From positions 1 through 64,000 of the forward strand of contig NW_024104529.1 in NCBI RefSeq assembly GCF_003945595.2: DNA of 64,000 nt, written 5' to 3'. The notes under the pieces are model-generated. The model saw only the letters and a list, made by a program, of their open reading frames with translations. It had not been told where the DNA came from and did not search any database. Source of the DNA: Pipra filicauda (lineage: Eukaryota > Chordata > Aves > Passeriformes > Pipridae). The translations under genes were made by a program, and so were the position numbers. Positions 53,349 through 64,000 of this stretch are shown here, piece by piece (position 1 is the stretch's first letter; the number at the start of each line of letters is the position of its first letter).

Positions 53349-56300
53349 GTAAGTGGGGAGGCGAGAGCCAGTGGCTTGGCACAGGCTGGCCTGGCCCTGT
53401 GTGAGTCACAGCCTTTGGAGGACAAGAGAGGGGATGCCTCAGCTGCCTGCTGAGTTTGACAGGGCCTGGAGCTCACCAGCTCAGAGCTCTGCATTTCTAG
53501 AGCTGTAGCCCGTGTGACTGTGTCCCTGCAAGGCAGTGGACAGCTCCCCGAGCAGGTGGTTTTCATGGTTGACTCTCCAGTGACTAACAGGGCAGGGGAC
53601 TGACCCTGTGCAGGTGGCTTTCATACTTGTCTACCCCATGACTGACTTTTACACTTCCCAATGCCTCTTGTACCCCTGGTTTCATGAGGGTAGGGAGAAG
53701 TAGAAGCTCTCATCAGCATGTCATCTGATTTACAGTGACATCTCTAATGCATCATCTTTTTAAGAAGATATAGGTGGATAAATCTGGAGGAAGTATGGGA
53801 GAATATCCAATAGCACCTTTTTCCTGAAGCCATCCCACCATGGTCAGCAGGCTGCCTGTGGAGTGGGATGGTCTCCTGTGCAACAGTGAAGCTGTACTGG
53901 AGACAGTACTGAAAAGGCCATGTCCAAGTAGTTCATGTCTAATGTTTTAGATGGACGCAGAACTGTGAAACTGGAATTGGGATTGAGAAGCAGATGCCGG
54001 AGCCGTTCTGAATAACATAAGCTATCTAAAAATACGTTCATGATGCATCCATTAAAAATGTAGTGATAGCTGATATATTATTTATACATGAACTACTTAG
54101 TTTATTCAGCACTTGCTAAAACCTTTCAGGCTTTTCAGAGCAACACAACTTATTTTAGAGAATTGCAAATAAAGAGCATTGGTAATGGAGTGCCTCTAAA
54201 CCAATTCATCGGCTTACAAAGGGAAGATGAGAAGTGCTAGTTGCCATGACACTGATCTTAAAAGAAATAAGGAAGGTGGTGTAGGAGTGCAGTGTAGGAA
54301 GTTTGGAGAGCTTTCATCATTCCTTCCTGTAGTCTAACGACTAAAAGAAAAGATGACGATGGCTCCCACATCAGTAGGAGCATCTATCTTGAAGCAGTGC
54401 TATAGATTTTCCAGAAGAGAGGACACATAAAGGGGGTGGGATTTTGAGCCCCTGGGGTGTGCGTCTTCCTTGAGGGGTTATTCAGCAGAACCTCTGATTC
54501 TTGAAATATCAAGTGATCCTTGTGGAAGATTAAAGGATTTAAGGTGAAACTAAAGATAATAGTATAACTTAGGCAGATTTAAAAGTATGCTGGAAAGAAG
54601 CCATGAAGATAACTTACAGCTTGAAGCAGTATTCCCATCTAGCCAGACTGCCCTAATGGGCTCTTTCACAGTGTGATTCATCCTGTTTGTTCTAGAAAAG
54701 TATTTTAGAGGAGGAGGGATTGTTCTGTGAAGGTCCTTCTCCTCTCTTCAGACTACAGGGGCTCACCGATAAGCAGCTGTCTGGGCTAGATGCAGAATTT
54801 CAGATATCTAAAGTTCAGTGGTATGAATCTTAGCCCAAACTAAATGCAGAATGTGTTTTTGAAATTTGAGGTTAGGATCCAGAAAGGAAAAACAGGAATG
54901 TCAGGAGAAGGCTGGAACCATTCAGTGGAGCAAAACCAAAGTTCTGCAATGCTGCAGAAAAACAGACGTGGGAAAAGAGGAAGAGGGAATGGAGTTATCT
55001 GGGTAGAAAGAATGGGTATAATATGGGGAGGATGGCAAAGGACACTGATCTGTAAAAAGAATAAGACAGCAAAAGCTGTGATTTTTAACTATATGAGGAA
55101 AAGGAACAAGGAGGAGGCCACTTGCCCCTTCGGCAGACTGCTTTACCAGCAGTACTGTCAGGCTGTGGTTCTGAGGCCAGAAAAGCCTGAACACAGAATG
55201 AAGAGAAATGGGCAAACGCTGTCCCTCACACTAGGACATTGCCAGGCTCAGGAAAGGGGCAGGAGTGCAGATAGTCGCTTATAGAATTCTTGTCATCTTT
55301 TAAGGAGGAGAGTGAATGCATAACCAGTGAGGTAGCTCCTAAGTTGGTGTTACAGGGAAGACTGAAGGTCACTTGGCTAGTAAGAAACACTAACCAAAAG
55401 AGGCAGCTGCACAATAGGCTTCACCAGAGTACCCAGCATATTACTCTTTTAGGATTACGCTTCCACTTTCAACAAAGATAAAAAGACTTGGAATCAAAAG
55501 CAGCAATAGGAATGAGCTCTTACACAGCAGCCTGTTAATTCCTAGAGGTCAATGTGCCTAATGCATGTTAGAGGACAGAATAGAAGAATATCAGCCCAGA
55601 GTACCAAGAGGTAAGAGGGGAGTCTGAGTAGGTTACTGCCTGTGTCTGTGATTGGCCCTGTAGCATTGCCTCTGAAGGTTCTCTGAGGACACTGAGAGGA
55701 TAGGCAAAGGGTGTAAGAATAGGTAGAGTTCACCTAGGAAAAGCTGGAAATGTGTTGGGTTCTTTTCTTGTTCAGATGGTTCCTGCATTTCCCATCATGA
55801 GGGATAACATAGAAAAATGCGCTGTATGGCTTTCCAGTTGAAAGGTCATTGTATAATTAGCAAATTGAGAAGGAAGGTAGATATAAACAATGCTTTGTAA
55901 GAGCAGGACTGGTACTTCTAGAGCAGCCTTTCAAATCTGAACCTCTAAAAAGGCCTGGGACGCTTAGCTTTGCTCTGGCAGCAGGGAGGCACTAGATGGA
56001 ATGCTGTGGTAGAGGAGAGAAGAAAGGATGTTCATGACTTTGGTAGCATCAGTGACACTTGTCTGGCTTTCTTATGCACTGTTGGTAAATTCTGAGACCT
56101 GTTTACATATTCAGTGTGTGTTCAAAACTTACTTGGTGTGCTAAAAAGACTTTTTCCTTCAAAAAAGGAAGATTTCAACTTTGGCTTTGATTTCTGGAAG
56201 AAGTCCAGATGATTAGAAAGCCAAACAAGGCTGCTTAATGGAAATTGCAGAAGCCGGAGTTCTCACTGCAGATTGTGGAAAGTCAAAGGCATCCCTTAGG

Positions 56301-59300
56301 GACTGCTTTGATACTTGCTGACCTTCAGAAATAAATGCTTTTGTCAGTTTCTTTGGATTTTTTTTTCCATAAGTAATCTTGTGAATATGGATAACTTTTC
56401 CTAAAATTAGCACTGATTTACTGTTGCTGAAAATTTGTACCTCTTTCCAGGAGAAAAAAGAAAACACCTTCTTCCCTGAAACACCTCCTTATCCTGTTTC
56501 TAAGAAAGTAAAAGCAACTAGTCTTCCCTTGGTCTCTGAATGGTTGTCCCTACTACCACATCATGGAATATGGTGCATGTGAAGGCAAGACAGGGTTTAT
56601 AATTAATATGCATTTCTAGATGTCACAGAGACTGAGGTAGAGCTAGTCTAGATCAATCTGAGTGAGAGTAAAAAAAAAAACCAACTCAAAAATCCCCCAC
56701 AAACCATCCAAAAGAGGGGGAAAAAAATTCTACTCTGAATCTTACATAAGGTCAAAAAACCTCTTCTTTGGAAGCTCTTCTAGAGAAGAAGCTGAAAACT
56801 TTTATGGGGACCTTTTCAAGTAACTCTTGAAAAGTAACAATATCCTGATAAAGAAGTTTCAGATGTTTATGTTGTGCCCTCTAAATTGGCTATGGGGGAA
56901 AAAAAAGTTGGTATTTAAAAAACTTCCTCTTTAGAAGGGTATACAGGAAAATGACAGAAAATAACAGTACAATTGCAGTAGGTAATGGCTCTGATTTTGG
57001 ATCTGATTGTAAAGTCGAATAGGAAAGCTGAGGGAAAGAAAAAATGTGAGTTAGCAAGAATAATTTGGTTAGGAAGCCCCAAGAAGGCCTAGGCAGAAAA
57101 AGTTTAAATTCTTGGTTTAAATGTCTGGTTTGCCAGAATAAGGGGGTGGAGCTGTTCTAGGCCTCACACAATTCCTTTGGGCCCAGCCCTGTGAAGGCAG
57201 ACTTTGCACTGCTGTGACTCTGGCCCTCCTCGGCAGGATCTTTGCACCTGAGGGCACTTTCACTTGGTGGAATTTCATTTCTAGTTCTCTGTTCTACCAG
57301 TAAAAGCCCACATGTCCTGAGCCTTTGCCGGGACCAAGCACGTGGGACAGAGACATAAAAACTGAGACTCACCATGTGGCCTTGTTGTCAGAGGCTGGTT
57401 TCTCTGATCTGTTCTCCAAGCAAGCAGCACCTCTGCAGACTTCTTAACTCTGCAGGGAGTAAATTCTTAGAGTTACACCGTTGTTGCAAATCCAAGCACT
57501 AATTTCAAATGACAGCACTCCCAGGTTTTAAGGTTGACCTCTCATTCCGATGAGAGGAGGAGTGTTGGTTTAGGCCACCAGCAGGAACAGGGCTGCCATT
57601 TGAAGACTTGTAGGGTCAGTAGGGTTATTTCTTTAGATGTGTCAGTTGATTATTTTTTGTTTGTTTTAAATAAGGCTTTTAGTAGTCCAATAGAGGCAGT
57701 GATAAAGTGAGGGTATGTTTGTAGTTGAATTTTCTTTTTGTTTCCTTACAAAAATGGCAATGCTAATATGCACGTGGGTACGTGCTGTGATACTTGTGTT
57801 ATGCCTCTGGGGAGATGAACTGTGTTGGGCAGGACAGGTGGAGGTGCAACACTGACTATACTTATACATAGTCGAAGTAGTATTAGTCTAAGCACAGAGC
57901 TGCTGAGCAAAGGAATGATTTAATTAGAAAATGTGCCCTGAAAGGGAGTATTCAATGTTTGATAAAGGAGAGTGCAACTCAGAGTGAGTACTGTGATCTT
58001 CAAGATAATACAGAAGCATGCCCAAAGGGAGTAAGACTTTGTTGAATAAGATATCAAGAAAAGCATTGAAACTAAAACCAGCTATGAACTTAACTTCTAG
58101 AGGACACTGAGAGGCTTGTTTCTGGAATTTATGTAAGAAAATGGAGACTGGTAGAGTTTGCTTTTCAGTAAGTCTGAACAGGGTAAACATTTGAAGTTAT
58201 GGTCTTCAGCTGGAAGCTGCCTTTGATGGTGACTTAAACACTTTCACTTTGTCTCCTAATTATAGAATAAGAGCATTAATGTAGTATGCTGGCCTGTCTC
58301 TGACAGTAATTTCTTTAACCAGTCTAATGCATTTGTTTTGAGGTTGGTCATGCCTCTGCTCTGACATAGTCTGGAATGCGAGGGTTGTTTAAGAATAGCT
58401 GTGGTGGGTAGTAGTTATTCTTGCCAGTGGCTTCATTCTAAATTTGCAATTAATGAAATTGTCTGTGCAAATAACATCTTGACAATGGCATTAAGAGCTG
58501 GCTTTTAGAGGTCATTGCAATTTATGCTTTAAAACAGCTTTCCTTAAAATGTGAATTACAGTTGTACAGCAAAACAGTTTTGATTTGCTTCAAGTAGAAT
58601 ACAACTGCTATTACACATTGTTCTTCCACTCTCAGTTTTAGGTAGTCCTGCTCCCTCTTTCCTTTTCTTTCATCTTCCCACTGGAGAGATTACTCCCCCG
58701 TGGCAGCTGCACAGCTTCAAGCGTGGCGTGACTGTCCCACAGAATGGTTCTGCGAAATAAAGTATTTTAATCTTCAGTGTCACCCCAGTAAGTTCAGGGC
58801 TCAGATCTAGAGCACAGCCCTGGTGCAATAACTTTCTGAGGCGGAGGTGTGAACCTCTGAAATCAAACGTGCTGATAGTGGTGTGGGAATGTGAAACCAC
58901 AGCCTAATGAATAACAGAGAGCAGCCTTCAGGCAGTAACACCAATTGGGTGGTGGATAAGGTCAGTGGCATTAGTACTTAATGAATGTACATATTAAATA
59001 TTTTGCAAGTAAATCACTTTACTGCTTACTGTAGTAGGAATTTTCCCATCTTCAGGTAAAATAATGTGTTTGGTTTTCTGTTGATTTTTAGGCAGAGTTA
59101 TTCTAAATGTAATTCCCTAAAGGGATTTGATACATGGGTGCAGAATCTGCATAGAGCCTCATGCTTGTCTCCACCTACAGAGCAGTTGCAGGTGTCAGAG
59201 TTGCTGTAATTAGTCCTGGGATCAGTACTATGCATCAGTAGGAGGGCTTGGTTGCAATGTGAGAAATCATTAGCCCTTCTTGTCAGGTGTTAAGGAGCTG

Positions 59301-62300
59301 GAGCTGTCCCACCCTCTGCATCTACTCAGTGTATCACATGCTTAGCTGCTGAAAGCCATACAAGTGTATCCCAGGGTCCATATGCCAGCAACTGCTCCAG
59401 TAAACAAGAACTGCAACTCACTCATTCTGCAAGGAGCACTGTATAGTCTAGTGGTAAAGCCAGAAGAATAAATGTCACCTAGTCAGCCTGTTACTTGTAA
59501 CTTTATTGACCATATCTCATGCTGTTTCATGGTAACAGCCCCCATAAAGAAGATTTGAGGATAGGTTTCAGTGCAGGTTGTCTGCAGCTAGGCTGCAGTT
59601 GGAATGCAAAACACCAAACTACTTAAGTTTGGTTAACTATAACAGGTTAACTCCCTGGCAGAATCAGATTAAAATAAAAGCTTGGGCAGTAAGTCTTTCT
59701 TGCCCATAGTGTGTCCTTCCCCCTGCACTTGTTTTTGCAGCTGAACACCTCTGAGTTGTCTGCTGCACTGCTATAAATTTCCCTTGGGCTCCTCTGGCTC
59801 TGGGAACAGCTCTTCTCTGACGCTCTGGCAGTAGAGGCACCTCCTGCTCCTCTTGGATACCTCCCAGGTTGCATGCCCTTTGTCTTTCCCTCTCACCTGC
59901 CTCATCCTGCTGCTGGCAGTTCAATGCGCCTTCTGCTCTCTGGGCAGCAGCAGCAATTCCCTCTTCCTGAAAGGTTTTGTCTGACAGGAGCACCCAAGAC
60001 AAAGTAAGAAACCCACCTTTCTCCCTGCTGCTCAGTCACAGCCCTCTAACAAAACATTTTCCATACAACATACCTTAGTGTTGGTGTAGCAAACTATAAA
60101 CAAAGAGATGAGATCACTCTGACATCCATTACAGAAATTTAAGAGATCTAAGCTGCACTGGGCATCATCTACTCCACTCAGAAAATTCAGTGGCAGGCTC
60201 TATTGCTTACAGAGCTACAGCAAGTGCCAGGGTGCAGCTGGGTGAAAGGGGGCAGGAGGCTGCTGGGCAGAGGAGCAGAACAGGAAAGAGATGGTGCTGG
60301 GAGCAGAGGAGTTCACGAGGGGAGTTAATAACTCCACCTAACCTTTTCTCAGTATAGCAGCAGTGCTCCTGATGTAGAATAGTCAGCACAGGGTAGCAGA
60401 GACCTCTCATTAGAAAGGGCAATGCTTCAGGTCTGAGCCAGGCTTTAACAAAATGACTCTTTGTTGCAGGTGAAGGCAGGACAAGGCTGTTCTGTCAAGA
60501 CACAGAGCCCAGTGGGCTGGTGCTGCTGTGCTCTGGTTTATGCCTGTGCCAAGAGGGCCCTACAATATTCACAGCCTCAGCTTCCCCCAGACTTCATGAG
60601 GAGCATGTCTGGCCTCTCAGAATATCCATCTTTCCACAAGCATAGGAGCTGAGAGTAAAAGATATCGTCTCACATAATCCTCAAAAACTTGGCAGAGGCC
60701 TGGAGAAAAATTGAAAGTAAAGTAAAGAACATAAGCAAAAACTCATCATAGGTATCCAGAAATAGAATTGAAGGGAGAGGATCATCAGTATGGCTAAGAA
60801 AAAGCTGGTCAAACTACAAGAGACAAGGAAGGCAGTTAGACAGATAAACAGCAGCTGCAGGAAGCTATGAATTCTTTGAACCATTTCCCTGTTGTTCACA
60901 GTGAGAGGAGGGTAAAAATTCTTCTGGGAACTCCCTTGAGGTAACCAAGGCACAGGAGTGGCATGGAGCAAGCTCTGTGATGAAGAGGCGTTGGAGCAAG
61001 TAGGGAGAGTTTATTAGCAGTCATTCCTCAGAGCTTGATCTTGTTCTTCTGAGAGATGAAACAAAGAAAGTAGCTGAACTGACAGAAGTGCTGCTTATCA
61101 GGACAAGGTGTGTGACCAGTGTGTGGGTATGTTCTGGCTCCTGTCTTTCCAAGGGGAATTTACAGAGTGCATTTCAGCCCAAAGGAAAATCTTTAGATTA
61201 AAGTTATTAAAGGCAGGTTCATAGGCTGTACTGAGGCAGCTAAACAAACACAGAGAAGTTACGGATATGCTGTTACGGCTGCTAATAACAGTTCCTAACA
61301 AATAATGGCATGTAGGATGCCAAGTTATCTTTAGTAATCTAGAAAGCAAGGAAAATACCAGGGAATTTATTGCCATTATGAGTCTGTTCTCCTCCTGATA
61401 GTCATCTAAATCTACCTGAAAAAAACACTGCTTCCCCCCTGGCCTCCTTATGGCATATCTAATGAGATATTTGTAGGAAAGGAAAATCTGTTGGTGATTA
61501 TTTGTGCCCTAGAGCAGGCAATTAATGAATGCTTTATAATTACCTTTGCTGAGACAATTACAAATGTTAGCATTCTTGAAACTGTCACCCTTCCAAAAAT
61601 AAATGCCAGGTATTCAATGTTTGTGGTTTCCCACTGCAGTGAGACACACAAGCTGGCTGTGTCCCTGGGAGGGACATCCTCAGGGTGTCCCAGGCTGGTG
61701 GCTCCCTGCACTGCCCACCCTTCCCTCCTGGAGGGCCAGAATCCTGCCAGGCTATGCACAGCTCTTCCTTACCCAAAGGGAAAGGGATTTGGAGCCAGCC
61801 TGCTGAGTTTCTGTCCTTTTGTGCTTCCTGTCCCCTGTGAAAGAGGAGCCTGATGGAGCACCAAGGGCTTCAGGTTGCTCCTATGCTAACCCAAAACCAC
61901 AGTGGCATCATGAAATTAAAGAAGTTACAGTGCTGTAAGTGCGGTGAGAATAAAGCCCTAAAACTGACCTTAATGAGTTTAAATTGGCTTGTTCCTAAGC
62001 ATTCCTCAGTGGCTCTTTAGGATAAGGTTGCTCTGGGCAAGCTAATAGTCACAGAAATTGCACAGAGCCTTGAAATGGAATGGAATAGCTGAGTTTAACA
62101 AACAAGGTACCTCTCTGTTTCTCAAGCCAGGTTTTGTGGGTGAGTTAATGTAAACTAACATTCATCAATATTCTTCATCCAAACAACACAGCCTTGTTTT
62201 TACCTCATTCCTGCCATTAGATCAGCCAGGCAAGCAGCACTCTGCTGTGGTATAGAGCAGGCAGGCACAACCTGAATCCTAGACAGTGAATTTCCATGGC

Positions 62301-63519
62301 TGACCACTTGTACCTGACTCTTCTTAGTACGAAACTGCACACTGTTAAAACAACTGTACTGTGTTAAACCGATTACCTCCACTTATACCAAGTTAAAACG
62401 ATGAAACACAGAGAAACTTAGGATTTGTCACAAACAAGCTAAGCTTTGAAAGGTTATTTCTGCTACAAACTGTTTCCTGGTTTCTACTGAAAATGGCTTT
62501 TTCCTCAGGCGATGTAATTCTACCAAGCAATCCTGCCCTTTCTCATTTGGCAAGAACCGGTTCCCTCAACTCCCACCCGCTCTGCTCTGTACAAAGCAAA
62601 AATTAACATTGTTTCACTGCCAGAGTAAGAAATATTTATCCTGGCATTTATTAACCAGGGAAGTCCTGCATGTTCAGATTTGCCATTTTTTGTAATACAT
62701 GCTTCAATCTGTAACCAGACTTCTCCCACCCAGGTACTCCTCTGATATCAGAGGTCCAAAGGGTGGCCTGATTACTGACAGTAAACTGATGGTATGCAGA
62801 GGGGTTCGAAATGAGCAGTGTCTCAGTACAGAGCTGGGAGCTTTCACAGTCACTGGTTCTGTCTGTTCCTTTCAGTTGTGTTACCAGATAAGACACATTT
62901 CTAAACTCCTGACCTAAAACTTCCCATGCATGCACTCCTTGGTCTGTAATCTGTAGATTATCAGTTAATCTCCTGTGCTCCCAACAGCTCCAGATCATAA
63001 CACTGCACTTTGATGTACTTGCAGGATGGCAGCCAAAATGAAGCTCAGTGGCCACAGTAGCCCTTTTAAGTTAGGAACCACCCCAGTAGCAACATTAAAC
63101 CACTACTGTAAGATTATGATGAAATGGGAAGATGAATTTGGGGGTTAATCTGTTTCTCGTGGTTAAGTAAAAAAAAAAAAGAAAGCAGATATAGCTGTCT
63201 CCATCACCTCGAGAGGTGATACTTAATGACATTTCTATCCTGTGGACCCCTAAAGACTATTTCCAAGAGACCTAATAACGGGAAAAAAACCCACCCCAAA
63301 CCCACTGCCTATAAACTTAAATTCAGCTTTTGGGTTTCCAGATCTTTACCTTGTCCACAAAAAAGTTGTAATATTTTGATAGAGTTTAAGGACAGTAATG
63401 AGCCACCACAGGCTGTCACCATGAAAAACAGGAGAAGCATCAGTAATTTTTGACAGCGGTGAGACCAGGGCCCTTCTGTTATTTAAATGTGGCCTCTTTG
63501 CAATGTTTCCATCTTGCAG
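53349..63519 (+). other. ZNF365 intron, about 10.2 kb
   Basis: GTAAGT donor and cttgcag acceptor. No exon, LTR, LINE tail or RNA gene was recognised in it. The open frames up to about 146 codons (for example 54,844-55,284) have no motifs and are not called. Confidence 0.85.
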
Positions 63520-63700
63520 AGAAGTTGTTACTTTCAACCACTTCCTGGAAGAAGCAGCAGAAAAAGAAGTGCGGGGGAAAGCCAGGCTGCAGCACTTCAT
63601 CGAGAACCTGTTGCAGCGCGTGGATCTGGCGGAGAGGCAGCTGGAGTATTACCAAAATCAGCAGATGGTGTGCCACCACACTGATGGCAGCGAGCACGTG
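63520..63700 (+). CDS. ZNF365: ZNF365, second coding exon (coiled coil)
   Basis: A 181-nt exon after atcttgcag, before GTAAGC. Splicing to the exon at 52,633-53,348 restores the frame across the split Glu codon and continues the conserved E-E-V-V-T-F-N-H-F-L-E-E-A-A-E-K coiled coil through the Q-H-F-I-E-N-L-L-Q-R-V segment to Q-L-E-Y-Y-Q-N-Q-Q. This matches the vertebrate ZNF365 order. The end (M-V-C-H-H-T-D-G) diverges from mammals. The remaining C-terminal exons lie beyond the window. Confidence 0.95.
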
Positions 63701-64000
63701 GTAAGCCACCAAAGTCCTTCCCTACCCTGAAACCCTTCCCCAGAGGGAAAGTACTGCAGTTTGAATATGGGTGGGCTCTGTGGGTCGGGCTGATTGCTAC
63801 TCCAGGCAGATGTGCATATGTATAGTGTTTCTTTAGGTGTGTTTTATTTAGGTTTTAAACCGCCACTTCCCATGAGTGAAAGGAGCAGAGAGCGTAAGAG
63901 CAGCAATAGCCAAAGATGGCAAAGGGAGAGCAGAGAAAAATGAAATATTTGACAGATATTTAAATTTTTTTCCAGCTTTGGCTACTGCGGCTGTTCCTTT
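63701..64000 (+). other. ZNF365 next intron (partial)
   Basis: Begins GTAAGC and runs off the window. No feature is seen in it. Confidence 0.85.

Noticed and set aside
54844..55284. 146-codon frame in the ZNF365 intron
   Set aside because: No motif, no splice sites around it, and composition like the surrounding intron.

Overview
The window looks like avian nuclear DNA, probably from a passerine or related bird. Three signs support this: CR1 LINE tails ending in the bird-type ATTCTATG octamer repeats (48,690-48,884 and 51,861-51,933), several betaretrovirus-like and gammaretrovirus-like endogenous retroviruses (ERVs), and two coding exons of the vertebrate gene ZNF365. There are no bacterial features, and no tRNA, rRNA or CRISPR array was seen.

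Layout. (1) 1-10,984 is gene-poor. It holds a compact ERV (1,274-4,344, 6-bp target duplication ccaact) with an uninterrupted 644-codon gag, no pol and only the tail of env, plus an old reverse-oriented LTR near 8,930-9,190. (2) 10,985-39,500 is a composite island. Four blocks of a ~190-bp tandem satellite (10,985-12,075; 26,020-27,283; 37,748-38,290; 38,745-39,500) enclose a duplicated and partly inverted cluster of T-cell-receptor-V-like sequences (pseudogene A at 12,246-12,437, pseudogene B at 15,685-16,517, and an apparently intact reverse-strand copy C at 22,177-22,950). The island also holds a decayed gamma-like ERV (24.0-26.0 kb, reverse) and a broken betaretrovirus-like ERV (27,284-37,747). 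The integrase of that last element is split by a very young reverse-strand provirus (32,598-37,401; LTRs identical by eye; 6-bp target duplication catggt). The young provirus carries an antisense TRIM-family RING/B-box retrocopy or pseudogene. (3) 39,501-51,640 is mostly unassigned. It holds a 5'-truncated non-LTR retrotransposon with an open 600+-codon RT frame (reverse, RTE-like), a cluster of nuclear-receptor half-sites, and a CR1 tail. (4) 51,659-64,000 holds a 40-bp minisatellite, a CR1 tail, a CpG island, and the first coding exon (52,633-53,348) and next exon (63,520-63,700) of ZNF365 on the + strand, with a ~10.2-kb intron. The rest of ZNF365 lies beyond the right edge.

How the parts relate. 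The only clear ordinary host gene is ZNF365. Everything to its left up to 39.5 kb is best read as a rearrangement hotspot in which satellite, retroviral LTRs and V-like gene copies were repeatedly duplicated, inverted and inserted into each other. The most notable items are the orphan TCR-V-like gene with a correct phase-1 leader intron but no convincing recombination signal, the gag-only ERV, the nested zero-divergence provirus with a captured TRIM sequence, and the RTE-like LINE. All family assignments come from motif recognition by eye; no database search was run.
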